A stretch of 64,000 nt of DNA from Abelmoschus esculentus (GCA_035048815.1 JAUCBN010000036.1:5404001-5468000); one strand, 5' to 3'. Numbered from the stretch's first letter, positions 23,879 through 36,149 are shown. The notes: generated by a model not told the origin, from the letters alone. Made by a program: numbers and translations.

Positions 23879-24452
23879 ATCATGGTTCCGAAGCTATAGC
23901 TGGCACCTGGTATGTTCTCACATTGACTGATTTGAATTCATGGATCAACAGTAGACCCATTCCTTCTAATGGGAACAGAATTGTCTATTGTTGGATTGGA
24001 TGGCAAGAGAGGGATGTAGAAAAGGAAGTAGCTTGTTTAGGCATAAATATCATCAAACTTTATCCCCCCCCCCCAAAAAAAAAAATAGTAGAAATTAGCA
24101 AGAAAGTTTTTATTTTGTCAAAATTGTAATTATTCATGGCTGCTTTCTTGGTTTGACTTCAATGTTCCTGGTTTATATCATAGAAATGCAGTGTTTATCA
24201 AAGCAAAAGCGTTGAGGGTGACTGAAACTAGAGCTTGTCTTTTTGTATTAAAGTCAATAATTTAGGTCCTCCGAAATGTTCGCATATAACACTTTGTATG
24301 AAATCATGCAATATTTAGAAGGAATCATGTTGCAAAGCTTTTATGTTTCCTTGAAAACACATAAGATCCCATTTAAACAAAACAAACGATATGGTGTCAG
24401 CTACATATTTCAGGGTGCTAGCCAAGTTATTAGACTGCCCGTAGGGTTCGTT
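23879..24452. other. SNF12 3' UTR and spacer
   Basis: Contains a run of C followed by a run of A at about 24064-24084. The SNF12 and sulfite oxidase genes converge here, about 575 bases apart. Confidence 0.4.
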
Positions 24453-27384
24453 TTACATATTTGAGTGGCCAACATGAACATGAACTCGGTGCCATGAAGT
24501 GTTCAGAATACCTCTTAGGTTCCAGATATCTTGCACCTTTTCAGGTTGGACGTTTGCAGCTGAATCTACCTGCAAGTTAAGAAAAAGAAAGAGACGCATG
24601 CATCAACGAAAAGCACCAGGTATTAACACCAATAGATTGGCTATGAGGTGCCTATCTGGTAAAGTTAACTTCAGAGGCAAGAGATTTTTTGAGGACAGTA
24701 AATGTGTTGTATGGTAATGTCAGTGTAAAATGGCCAGTTTGAATTCCAATGATCAAACAATAACCGGCTCATTCTGCAACCTTATGTGGTGAAAATCTTT
24801 CGGAAAGAGCGATGTCGTAAGTCGCTTACGGCTTTGGCCACAATCTCAGTACTATGTGGGATATCAACTGTGATCTCAAAAAGCACCCATGCCCATTTGT
24901 CACTGCTTATGTGATCTACTATGTAAGGGATACCGGTTATCTGAAATCTATTGGCTTCCATCCAGGTCTTGCCACCATCAATAGATACATCTACTCGTTC
25001 GATTCCACGGTCACCACCTGCTACTGCATATCCACTAATTGTTACCTGCATCACATTTTCACACCTTATAACCTTGTTTACAAACACATGAAATTTATAA
25101 AGCTACGATTGCAAAGGGAACAAACCTTTCCCGGTTTCATTGGCTGCACATCTTCCAAAGAACAAATCACAGACTGCCAACAATGATTCAAGCAAATTCA
25201 GTTTGTATGATAATCGGAAGGTAGAGAACCACAGGATTAAAGACAGGTTCTTGATGCATAACAATTGAAACTAATATGTAAAATAAGCTTTTTGGAACCT
25301 TAATGTGTGTGTCTTAAGACATTAACATACAATTTAAGAGTAAATCAGTGTAAGCAAAATCTAGTGAACAACCCACCTGAACTGGGAAATCCATTTGTGG
25401 CTTCCTTGTATTCCAGTCGATGTTATCCCAATCCACAGATGGTGGGAACATCTTGTAGTCCTTTTGCATGAAAAAGCCCTGCAAGGTTGTCAATGGAAAT
25501 CAATCAGATGGCAATATGGAGCAATAAATCAATTTTAACATGGAGTTGAAACATCCGGCAACCTGGCATTCTTCTGCTATTATATTGATAGAATCCAGCC
25601 ACTTGACAGAACGAGCACCTATAACACCAGGCACAATTACTCTCAACGGGTAACCATGATCCCTGTTGAGAAGCTTTGGCATGATGGAAAAAAATAAACA
25701 AGTTGCATTGTAAGGAATCTAACTGAAATAAAGAAGTTGCATCATCATCAAAAGTATATTGTAGAAAAGAATATCATCGTATAAGGGAAGTTAACTCACT
25801 TCTCCATTCATCTCATAAGCAAGTAAAACATCTGCTTCAGGGTTTGTGGCCTGACTAAGTGGGATCGATGCCTCGTATGGACCACCATTCTCCTCCTACA
25901 TTTATTTTAAAGAAAAGAGGCAGAATATGAAGTGATGTTCTTGCTTTGACAGAAACAGCCGTTGAATTGCAGAAAAGTTGACAATGAATTTCAAGAGGCC
26001 AAAGTTACTACCTTACACTTATCAATGCTCACAAATTCAACGTGTTTCCCTCCTGATTGAGTGCTACTTGTTAACTTTGGTACCCCAATGAGTTCAAGAA
26101 CATCAGCCAATTTGGCACCACCCCAGACAGCTGAAAGGTCATAAAGATGTTATGAATACAAAAAATTAGACAACCTAGATGGAAATTTTCATGGATTTTA
26201 GGAGGAAGTCAAAAGAAATCATGAAGAAATAAAGCTGTCTCTAGTTCATTCTTAATTCTGTATGCAAGTCACTACACAAGTGCATACAGATGAAATGTAA
26301 ATTTGACAAGCTCATTACAAGTTTGAGATGGATAAAACAAACCGTTTCCAATAGCAGAGACATCCCAGCCAACACCCCTCACTTCTCTGGTTTTGCTCAT
26401 GGCAGTCCTCCTATTACCAGCACACTGAATAAATGACCAAAGCCATATCAGTGAACAAATGCAAAGATGATAGTGCTACATAGTCCAACAACATCTATGG
26501 AACAAAGCATACCTGTAAAGTGGCAGTGACATTGTATTTTGGCAGCATCCTGTTAGTGACAAACAAAAACATTAATTTCATTGTTCCAAAAACGGACTAA
26601 CATATCGAACAGTATAATTGAGGAAGAAACATACACTGAATTGATGCAGTCAGCAACACTATCACTCACCTGACATCTCTCATATAAAGCTTTTTGGGAG
26701 TATCAATCAAACCACTTATATCCACACAATATCTGCTTTTCAAACACAAGTGCTTGAAATTGGTAACAATCCCCAAGAGAAGTAACCAAAATCAAAAGTT
26801 CAAACAAGTGATTTCATGGAAGAAGGAATTAGTATATAACCTCTCTATGTCATCAACTACAGGGATTGGCCCATGGTTTCTCTTGAAAAACAACTCTACT
26901 GGAGTCACATAAGAGGAAACTAAAGCGGAGCGCGGTGGCTCAGCATTAAAAGGCTCCTGCATCAAACAGGAATTACTCATTGGAAATCTAATCCATGAAT
27001 AATATAAACCTACAAAGCCATGTTTTTTATGTAGAAATGGAAATTAAAAGGAGGGAAAAGGCAATCCTTTTGGTTTAAAGAGGAATTTTGGACCTTCCCC
27101 AAATCAATTCAGTAGGCAAAGAAACAGCTTCATCTAGTTAGCAATTTGGACATCATTTTTTCATGAAAGTATAACATGATGAACCGGGTTTTCACTGGTT
27201 ATTATCATCAATACTTATCACAGCATCCCATTAACAGAAGACCCTGTTCTCTCTAAGTAAAAAAGATAATGAAATTCAGTGATTAAACAGCACAAAAGAA
27301 TCAACTTGCCTTGGCGTTGATTTGAAGACAAGGATGGCGGGACGGTTCTAGTGAATAATCAGAAGGGCCACTTAATCCTGGCAT
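24453..27384 (-). CDS. SOX: Sulfite oxidase (molybdenum cofactor enzyme), 12 exons
   Basis: Twelve minus-strand exons join cleanly: 27310-27384, 26841-26956, 26670-26732, 26513-26549, 26343-26424, 26012-26130, 25800-25895, 25563-25673, 25377-25478, 25126-25173, 24830-25045 and 24453-24569. The product is 393 residues, the same length as Arabidopsis sulfite oxidase. It oxidises sulfite to sulfate and, in plants, lacks the haem domain and uses oxygen. The Moco-ligand Cys98 is seen in LQCAGNRRTAMSK; also visible are GVGWDVSAIGNAVWGGAK, the RDHGYPLRVIVPGVIGAR sulfite-binding loop, and a C-terminal dimerisation domain (ISGYAVAGGDRGIERVDVS). The C-terminus is HSNM, a non-canonical peroxisomal signal of the SN[LM] type. 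Intron 1 uses a GC donor (AAG|GCAAGT). All other introns begin with GT. Confidence 0.96.
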
Positions 27385-28084
27385 GTTCAGTGTTCACTAT
27401 CCTATCCTTCTACAATGCTCTCGACGATACGAACCAAAGCTATCGAAGTTTACATCTACTGGCTATGGAGTTTGTGCCTGCTGGCTTTATACTGTACTTC
27501 CCAATACTGCTTTGATGATGACGAAGCTACAACTACAAAGGGAAGGGACCAATTATCCACCGTAGATCATTGAGTAGGACCCTCTTCAACAAAAAAGACA
27601 AACCTTTGATTTTGTTAATTAGCAGTACATAAAAAATCAAAACTGTACAAAACTATTTATTTCAAGTTTTAATGGAAGGATAGTTTTGGAAGGTTTTAAA
27701 TTTTCAAGGTGCCCATAGAAATAAAGTAACGCCCCTTGTTTTCCGAGATCGATGTTATTTTATCAAATAAGAGTAGGAATTGTCTAATTTTTTTTATAAA
27801 ATTAAATTTAAGATTTATTAATAAAATTTAAAAAATTACGAGTATAATATATTTTTAAAATTTAAGATTTAATATCTAATTTTAATATTAGAGTTTAAAA
27901 CGTAGAGTTAAAATTTTATTGATCAAATATAGATTATAATTTGATTAAATTTATTTTTTTCCCTCCACCAGATTAAAGAAAAAAAAAATAAAAACAACCA
28001 CTTTTGCTCACAATGGGAATAAAACCTAAGTTCCCAACAAGAAAGACAAATAGCATAACCACTAAGTCATGTACAATTCATTGA
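27385..28084. other. Upstream region of SOX and AT-rich spacer
   Basis: 27385-27650 probably contains the SOX 5' UTR and promoter. The rest is AT-rich, with degenerate 'aaatttaagattta' words. No gene. Confidence 0.3.
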
Positions 28085-28785
28085 TATAATATACTAACAT
28101 TTCCTATACATTTATCGTCTGGAATAATTGTTTTTTATTTTAAATATTCGAATAAAAGTTTTTAGATATTCAAATAAAAATATATAAATATTCGAATAAA
28201 AAATTTAAATATTTTTAAATTCAAATATTCGAATAAAAAATATTTTGATTTTAAATTTTTGAATAAAAATATTTTAATTTTAAATCTTCGAATAAAAAAT
28301 ATTTGGATATTAAAATAAAAATCATAAATATTTTTATTCAAACACACGAATAAAAATCATAAGTATTCAAATATTTATTATACGAATATTTTTATTCGTA
28401 TATTTATTATTAGAATATTTTTATGTGAATATCCAAATTTTTTATTCGAATATTTAAAATCAAAATATTTTATTCAAATATTTATGATTTTTATTCGAAT
28501 ATTTATTATAAAAATATTTTTATTCTTATATTTATTATTTTAATGTTTTATTCGAATATCCAAATTTTTTTATTCAAATATTTAAAATCTAAATATTTTA
28601 TTCGAATATTTTTAAATCCAAATATTCGAATATTTATTATACGAATATTTTTATTCGTATAAGTATTATTCAAATATTTTTATTTGAATATACAAAATTT
28701 TTTATTCGAATATTTAAAATAAAGAAACAATTATCGCAGAGAATAAATATATAGAAAATGTTAGTACTTTATATTAATAGATTGT
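28085..28785. repeat. Fold-back element built from TTCGAATA units
   Basis: Long inverted repeat of about 700 bp. The left end 'tactaacatttcctataca' is mirrored at the right ('tagaaaatgttagta'). Just inside, 'gataattgtttctttatttt' in the right arm (reverse complement) mirrors 'ggaataattgttttttattt' on the left. Between them dozens of units of 'attcgaataaaaat' occur, in forward orientation on the left and inverted on the right. Non-coding; a strong hairpin is expected. Confidence 0.75.
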
Positions 28786-28796
28786 GATTGACAAAG

Positions 28797-28900
28797 TGGC
28801 TGACACGTGTCACCACCTGATTGGAGGGAAAAATAAATTTAATAAATTAAAAATATATAAATAATGTCATCCACTAAGGTGGTGACACGTGTCACCACTT
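28797..28900. repeat. Pair of palindromic GACACGTGTC words
   Basis: 'gctgacacgtgtcaccacc' (from about 28799) and 'ggtggtgacacgtgtcacca' (from about 28880) each contain the self-complementary GACACGTGTC, and are inverted relative to each other. CACGTG is also a G-box core, but with no gene nearby, a transposon end is the simpler reading. Confidence 0.5.
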
Positions 28901-29589
28901 AATTAAACAATTATATTATTTTATTATATTAAAATTAGGATTAAATTAAAAAAATGTATGAATGACAGAGAGTAAATGTGTAATTACTTCATTTTATTTT
29001 TAACTGTCACGTCACTAGATCCGTTAGTTTTTAACGGTCGGTGGCTATTTTGATACCATTTTAATAGTTCACCGGTGTATTTGACGTTTTTTAAAGCATT
29101 GCGGCCAGTTCAATACTAACCTTATAGTATTATGGTTATCCGTGTAATTTACCCTAAAATTTAAAACGTAGAGTTAAAATTTTATCGATCAAATAAAGAT
29201 TATAATTTAAAATTTTGTTACACTAAAAGCATAAAAATTTAGATAAATTACACATGAGATTAATAATAGATTTGATAATAAATATATTATTATTTTAAAA
29301 AAATATAAACATATTATTTTTTTTTAATTTTTGCATGTTTTTGGTAACTTAGTGGTGTGCCCAAAGAAGGCAAAGGCTTCCCCTGAGCCCACTCATGGAT
29401 CCTAATTGCCCACAGTCGTCTGCTGTAATCAAAACCCAAGCAGTGGCTGGAAAATAAAAGTGCCCAATGTACCCATGTGCCAAACATAAACTCGACTAAC
29501 AGTCCACGTTTATTAGGATAAACAGGTACTTGCACCGACGGTATTCATAACACTAGAGATTTTCCATTAAGGACGCTTTGAATTCTCCT
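28901..29589. other. Spacer with repeat-like sequence
   Basis: 28980-29160 ('ctgtcacgtcactagatccg', 'agttttaacggtcggtgg') has the look of a transposon end, but no partner end was found. A 73-codon minus-strand frame at 29314-29535 matches nothing I know. No gene is supported. Confidence 0.3.
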
Positions 29590-29826
29590 CTACGAGAAGT
29601 TATATTATGAATAAGTTTTATCACGTGTTCATAAAATAAATGGTTAAAAATTATTTATTTAATCAATTTTTTTATTTTATATTTTTTTCAAGTAAATCTT
29701 TACTTGAAAAATCTGTTTTTAAAATAATTTAACAGTAAATATGAATGAAGATTCACTTAGGAGAATATGATATGAAAAAATGATGATATAGATGGTTTTT
29801 AGTAGTTGATCCATGACGTTGTGAGA
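29590..29826. repeat. Decayed MITE, possibly family A, copy 3
   Basis: 'aaatctttacttgaaaaat' and 'gaagattcacttagg' lie in the same order and spacing as the centre of the elements at 9072-9335 and 14503-14775. The outer arms are poorly preserved. Confidence 0.4.
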
Positions 29827-29828
29827 TT

Positions 29829-30261
29829 TGTTAGAATTAAAATATATTCGATATGGATATAAACCCAAGATCTATACATGTCAAATCATCAAGAACAATA
29901 AAATAAATAAACTGAATGCGGAAGCGTACCTGAATTAATCGATAGAGTTTTTCCAAAGGGTTTGATCTTCCAAGAAGTTAGGTTTTCGAATGCGTTGACC
30001 TAATTCTTGGGGACCATAACCCTTTATATAGTTGATTTAATAACCAATTAGTAGTTGATTTAATAACCAACTCTGAAGTATTTATAACTCTACCCTCATC
30101 AAATTATAAATACACCTTATGGTATCTACACTTTTAATTCCATGATAATTTAATACCTATAACACGTGTAACATAATTAATCACTTAATTACATGTTAAA
30201 TTTTATAATAACAATATACATTATACATATGTGTCCACTATTATTGGATTTTAATCCAACA
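29829..30261 (-). mobile_element. Probable solo LTR, minus orientation
   Basis: The segment starts TGTTAGAATT and ends AATCCAACA, giving the TG...CA ends of an LTR. On the minus strand it reads TGTTGGATT at its start and has a TATA-like 'ctatataaagggttatgg' roughly mid-way. The five bases outside are agatt and agact (4/5 identical), an acceptable old target duplication. 'agttgatttaataaccaa' is duplicated inside. No gag or pol is adjacent. The similarity is structural only, and sequence on the right also looks transposon-derived. Confidence 0.5.
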
Positions 30262-31789
30262 AGACTTACTTATGATATAATTGCTCATCCTCTAGGGAAT
30301 ATAACTCGATGCAAATTAATATTTGACGTATTAAACAATTCCTATCCGGAGAGAGTGAATGAAAATTTTGTTCATAGTAGGTTTAGATATTACAACCTAG
30401 GAAGAAAATGTGTCAATTAAGAGTTTTAACCACTGATACTGGAGTTTATTGACAACATCTAATATATTTAGTATATTTAATACTCAATTGCTTTTTAATA
30501 AAGATTCACTAATTTCATTGAACAAAAATATATTTAAAATTACAATGAAAATTTACTCATAGTAAACAAAACATCTAAATCCAAACATATATCCAGTAAA
30601 TAAAATTAGCGTCAGAAGATCATAATAGGATCAAATAAGGAAAAGATAAAATCTAATCCAAAAACTCGAAAAAAGAAAGATACAAACATCACCCGTATCA
30701 ATGATTATAGGTAAAATCATCAACAAACAACATAAAAATACATATTACAATGAAGGTACGTTGACAACAAGGACATTACCACCACTCGATCGTAATAAAT
30801 AATTAATGGTAGACACAATCGCATATCTAAATTTATTTCGAGGGCCTGATATAGGAAGATCAACGGCATAATGGATGGAGCGTCATCTTGATCAGTTGTG
30901 ACATCGTCGGATTTAACCCTAATAAAAAACTAAACAAAAAACGTATCAAGAGGTGGAGTGAAATCATGCCACAAGAGCAGAATAATTTATTAAAAATAAA
31001 ACAAACAAAATAATAAAAATCAGCGATCAGCGACCAGTATTAAAATCGGTGTCGCCGCCGGCATACGAAGAAAATAAGAATCAAGGCCACCAAGGTTGGA
31101 GAAATGAAGAGAGGCGCTGGGAAAGAAGGATTTTAGTTTTTTTTTTTTTAGCTTTAATACTCAATTGTTTGACATGTAACTAATATAATTTACATAATAC
31201 GCTTCATGCTAAGAATAGTGTTACATTTTGGAATGTGTTTATATTTATATGATTGAAGTGGAAAAAAATATGAATCACTATATACACAAATTGCCATACT
31301 CAATTGTACACATTCTTCTTTTATTTATCATATACTATAAAATCAAGACTTATTTTTTAAATATATTTTTAGATTATTAATTAACTTTTAGTTATTATTT
31401 TTGTGAAAAAAGTCAACTCATTTTATATTAATCTATATTATTTCTACATGCATTGGGTGTTTTAAGCATTTGAAGTGAATGAAGAAGAAGAGATACACAA
31501 TATATTTTATGGGTCAAACATTTGGTACTAGGCATGGTGTAATATAATTGAAGTTTGTGAAAGGGATATGGAGTATGGACCAAGCAAACACAAACTAAGT
31601 TTGCTTAATTTCAACCATTAGAAGATAATGTAAAAAAAATGTAAGGGGCGCTATTTTTAGTGCAAATTGCTACATAATTAGCATTTATAACATATTGCCC
31701 TAGACTTTTTTGGGACAGTTTTTATTAAGGGAGGGAAATTTACTTTTAATATTGGAACTTACGATTTAGAGGAGATAAAGTGTTAACCG
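30262..31789. other. AT-rich spacer
   Basis: 30262-30470 may be more of the adjacent retroelement. 30740-31130 is slightly GC-richer and has no clear ORF or RNA. Otherwise nothing is seen. Confidence 0.3.
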
Positions 31790-32040
31790 GGAGTTTTTAA
31801 TTATTTGTTCTAACGATTATATTGTATGAGTAAAATTTTTTTACCTCTTTTTTATATATCCTTTTGTGACTTCTGTTAAAATTTTCGAAAATATTAAATT
31901 TTAAACCCTAACCCTGATTTTCTATATCCTAAACCTTACACCCTAAAAAATATACCCTACCCCTAATTTCCTAAACCCTAAACCATATACTCTAAATCCT
32001 CTAATTTAAAGCGGAAACACAAACAGATGTATAGAAAAAA
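31790..32040. repeat. Telomere-like dispersed repeat, inverted copy 2
   Basis: Read on the minus strand it shows 'tttaggaaattaggggtagg', then 'tatattttttagggtgtaag', in the same order as at 18170-18400. Degenerate CCCTAAA words run from 31905 to 32000. Similarity extends outside the telomere-like words. Confidence 0.65.
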
Positions 32041-33299
32041 AGTAGACGATTTGCACCCATATTATATTGACGTGGACTTAGATAGATTACTTTAGTAAAA
32101 GACCTTTTCAAACCTTATATGATAAATAATGATCTTTAACTAATTCTAATCTGTGTTATTAATAAAATCACCCCTCATCATGTATAATTAAATATGATAG
32201 ATAAAATGGTAAGAATGAGTCCCACAATTCAATTTCTTAAGGAATGAAAAGAAGAGATTTTGTCAAAAGAAGAAACAGTCCTATGAGACATGCTTCCAGT
32301 TCCAAACATTATATATATTATGACTTGGAATTTGATAAGAGAGAAATATTTTACTTATTCGAGTTAATTGTATCATACATATAATGCTAGTTTTAAATTA
32401 GTCTCAAAAATTTTAAACATTTCAATTTTAACATTAAATTATGATTTTTCTTTTAAATTGATTCTAAAACTTTAAATATTTTAATTTCATCTCCAAATTA
32501 GTTATAACTCTCATTCTTTGTAATACTGAGCTTGATAAATTAGCGAATGACCTAGATAGAAATTGTACAAATAAAAAACGAGACCGTTGTTTACTTTTTT
32601 TTAAAAAAAAATTACGAATTAATTTAAAATAAGAGTTATAGTTTAAGGACACGTGAAACCAATTAATTCTATTTATTCTTTTAATAATTCAAAGATGGTG
32701 AACAAGTCATGTGTACGACCTAAGCAAACATTAACCAAGTGTGAATGACATTTATATTTATATCCTACATTTGAAACATTATACACTCTTCTAAGATATT
32801 GATTTGTTGCCAAGTCCCTTTCGTACATATGTAATAACTTGTACGAAATTAATATAAGGTTGTTTTCAAAATGTCTCAGCCCTCGTGTATGAAAAAAATC
32901 AAAGTGGTGAGAGTGGCACCACTATACAAATAAAATGAAGAATTCAAATAAGGTAAAGTATGAGCGAAGAAAAGGGACGTTTATTGAGTGAGTCAATCGC
33001 GAGTTAAATATTTTGATGTTAGACTCAAATAATTGTTCGTTAAGCTCGATATAGTTTTATTCGATTTGTGCTCGTTAAAAATTCTCATTGCTCAATGCAA
33101 CTCGTTTCTCGTTAAGCTTACCAGAATTTTTATTTTATTTTTATCTGATGATACCGTAAGAATTTAATATAAATATAGAAATTTAGAAAAATATGAGGTC
33201 TGTGGAGATAAATAAACGAGCCTATCATGACCTTCCTAGTTAGAGAAGAAATCGATATTCGAGTGTGGGACTCCATTTGAATTTTAGTATTGAAGTGTA
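32041..33299. other. AT-rich spacer
   Basis: No gene. At 32980-33130 there are repeated 'gttaagctcg' and 'tcgttaaa' words of the sort found near the ends of small hAT elements. No termini were defined. Confidence 0.3.
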
Positions 33300-33770
33300 G
33301 AAAAAGGTATCGAAAAGGGTAGATGATTTTTATCCGGTGGCAATAGAATTCATGGACCCTTTTTCAGTACCCCTATGTATGTACACTACCATAAAATATT
33401 AAGTTTAGGATTTAAGATTAATGTTAAGATTTAGAGAATTTAGGGTAAGGTACTTTTAGGGGTTTAGAATTTATAATTTAGGGTTAGAATTTAGAACTTA
33501 TGTTTTAGTGTTGGGGCACAGAAAGAGACACTAAGAAGGAAAAAAGGATTTTTATTCGGTGGAAATAGAAATTATACGCCCCTCTTCAAAGTCTCTATAT
33601 GCCCTCACACTAAAAAATTACATTACATTTAAGATTCACCATTAAAGTTAATGTTTAAGGAATAGAAGTATGATGTATTTTTTAGGGTTTAGAGTTTAAG
33701 ATTTAAAATTCAGAATTAAAGCTTAAAATTTATTTTTTAGTATCGGGATAAAGAGACCGAAAAGAGTAGA
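33300..33770. repeat. Two tandem diverged copies of a telomere-like repeat
   Basis: The block from 'gatttttatccggtggcaat' (about 33325) recurs as 'gatttttattcggtggaaat' (about 33547), a period of about 222 bases. Each copy carries TTTAGGG-like words followed by 'ttaggggtttagaa' or 'tagggtttagagtt'. It belongs to the same general family as 18170-18400 and 51380-51560. Confidence 0.65.
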
Positions 33771-33830
33771 GGACTTAAAAGGTGGATTAGATATAATAGC
33801 AAGAAAAATGGTAAATTAATTAAAGCATAT

Positions 33831-34400
33831 TGTCACGGGGCTAGAGTCTTGACCTAGCTGAACCGCGCGGCCTTAGTCGATGTTCTTAGACAAACGACTA
33901 AGTCAGCCTGAAAACTCGCTCCGGAAGATCAAACTTCCCAAGGCACTAAGAACGCTGAATCGTTCTGGCGGAAAGCAAACTATGAGTATGGCTACTCAAG
34001 AACGAAAAGAAGAACGCGAAGAACACAAAGAACAATTGAGAGAGTTTTTTAGAGTGAATGCCACTTGATTACTCAAAGATGAGATGATACAAATGAGACT
34101 AGGGAGGTCTCTATTTATAGTTGATTCCCCTTACATCCGACGGTTCCCACTGATTTACATCGATGGCTAGGATCATTTCCTACCAACCACATTGGCACAA
34201 TCCTAAGAATATTCCATGTTAACTAAGGAAACAAATCCTAAGAATACAAGGAAAGTTTACAAGGCCAAAATGGCTATCTTCTAGAATCCTCCATGGAACG
34301 GGCTAAGTCTGGTGGTACCTTTAGGCCCAAAATCTCCCTAAGAACCTCTTGGGCAGCAATATGCGCATGTGGCACGGGCTCGAACTGACGGCCCGTGACA
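33831..34400 (-). mobile_element. Solo LTR, minus orientation, 570 bp
   Basis: The segment starts tgtcacgggg and ends ggcccgtgaca, so the termini are TGTCACGG...CCGTGACA. It is flanked by 'atat' on both sides (33827-33830 and 34401-34404). On the minus strand a TATA box ('ctataaatagagacc', about 34108-34122) precedes a likely transcript start, as expected in an LTR promoter. No gag or pol is adjacent, so it is a solo LTR. It ends about 140 bases upstream of the peroxidase start codon, pointing away from that gene. Confidence 0.8.
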
Positions 34401-34542
34401 ATATGTAAAGCTCGTGGAAATTTTAACATGCTTGGACCAAGTAGCATGCATGCCTAAGCAAACATTTTCTTATTACAAGTTGAAGTCTTGTTGTATAGTA
34501 TATAATAGTTGTCACACTTGCAGTTTTGAACTTGACAGAAAA

Positions 34543-35751
34543 ATGGAGCTAGTAAGGACATGGGTGATGATTTTATTGGTTTTAGTGATAGTGCAGAGAG
34601 GAGAAGGGCAGTTGTCAGAAGATTTTTACGCCAATTCTTGTCCGAATGTGGAATCCATAGTGAGTGAAGCAGTGTCAACCAAGTTCAGTCAAACCTTCGT
34701 TACCATCCCTTCAACTCTCCGCTTGTTTTTCCATGACTGCTTCGTTGAGGTTTGTGTCCTTGACAAGACACAGATTTTGCTCTTAATTCTATAACATGTT
34801 TCCAGAAATACTTTTGTCTTCTTGAGGGATTTCTTCAACTTTGATGCAATAGTTTGAGTTTGTGTTATCTGTGTTAAAAATGGGTATGAAATGAATCCAT
34901 TTGTTTTATAGGGTTGTGATGCATCAGTGATAATTCAATCGCCAAATGGAGATGCCGAAAAGGATGCTCAAGATAATCTGTCCCTGGCAGGCGATGGATT
35001 CGACACAGTAATCAAGGCCAAACAGGCTGTTGAAGCACAATGCCCTGGTGTTGTGTCTTGTGCTGATGTCTTGGCTCTAGCTGCCCGGGATGTTGTCGTC
35101 CTCGTAAGAAATACTAAACCATTTACCTCCGTCTTATGCTATTGCTATTTGAATATTTGAAAACGTCGTTGAATCATGTAATCTTAGGCTGGAGGTCCCT
35201 CATGGGGTGTGGAATTGGGACGTCGAGACGGCCTTATATCCCAAGCATCCAGAGTAGCAGGAAACCTACCAGAGCCTGATTTCAATCTCATTCAACTAAA
35301 CACCATTTTTGCTCGAAACAACCTTACTCAATTCGACATGATTGCACTATCGGGGGCTCATACGCTAGGCTTCTCGCACTGCGACCGCTTTTCGGATCGT
35401 ATATATTCGTCTCCTATGGATCCTACATTGGACCCGAACTATGCACAAGAACTGAGACAAGCTTGCCCTCCAAATGTAGACCCTAGCATTGCCATCAACA
35501 TGGATCCTGAAACCCCACGAACTTTCGACAATGTGTATTACCAGAATTTAATAGAAGGGAAAGGGCTGTTCACTTCGGATCAAGTGCTGGAAACTGATCC
35601 AAATTCTGAACCGACAGTGAGTGATTTCGCTACCAACCCTGGTAACTTCAATGCAGCTTTTATCACTGCAATGAGGAAACTGGGGAGGGTGGGTGTCAAA
35701 ACTGGCAGTGAAGGAGAAATAAGAATAGACTGCACAAGATTTAACTCATGA
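34543..35751 (+). CDS. Class III secretory peroxidase
   Basis: Three exons, 34543-34749, 34912-35103 and 35188-35751, give 320 residues, the family norm. Residues 1-22 form a hydrophobic signal peptide (MELVRTWVMILLVLVIVQRG), with the mature end at QLSEDFY. Catalytic residues: distal Arg60 and His64 in TLRLFFHDCF; proximal His191 in IALSGAHTLGFSHC. GCDASVIIQ is the calcium-binding loop. The Cys pairs look complete, and NLT (178-180) is a likely glycosylation site. Secreted to the wall or apoplast, where it reduces H2O2 while oxidising phenolics. The tail (CTRFNS) lacks a vacuolar extension. Phrases such as AGDGFDTVIKAK and NMDPETPRTFDNVYYQNL place it in the Prx51/73-like group; the exact orthologue is not assigned. 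Confidence 0.95.
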
Positions 35752-36149
35752 AATGGGGATGAGACAGGACTAAACAGTGGCCCAAGTTCTTCCTTTGTTT
35801 TTGTATTTTCTTTCTGGTTTGACAAAGGTGTTAAAAGATCATTACCAAATAACTATTCAGAATAGGATTTCCTTGCAATTAATTTTCTTCTTTGTGATGC
35901 TTGCCATTGAATCTGTAAATCATATCAATAAAATGAATTCAGTGCCACGCTGTCTGCCAAGTAATAACCTTGAAAATGTCAATCATATTGTTGTGTTGTT
36001 GGATACATGAAGAGAAAAAGGCTGATTCAGGTCAACGGGAAAAAATAATATTGTTGGTTGCTTGGTCGCTGAGTTAATAAATATTATACGATTAGCTTCT
36101 TTATATGCAGTCAGTCAGTAACGATAGTCTGAAATCAGAAGACAAGTCG
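35752..36149. other. Peroxidase 3' UTR and spacer to the duplicate
   Basis: Probably holds the peroxidase 3' UTR. The two peroxidase copies are about 400 bases apart, fitting a local tandem duplication. Confidence 0.35.

Noticed and set aside
29314..29535. 73-codon minus-strand frame with mixed composition
   Set aside because: No motif recognised and no neighbouring coding blocks; too short to support alone.
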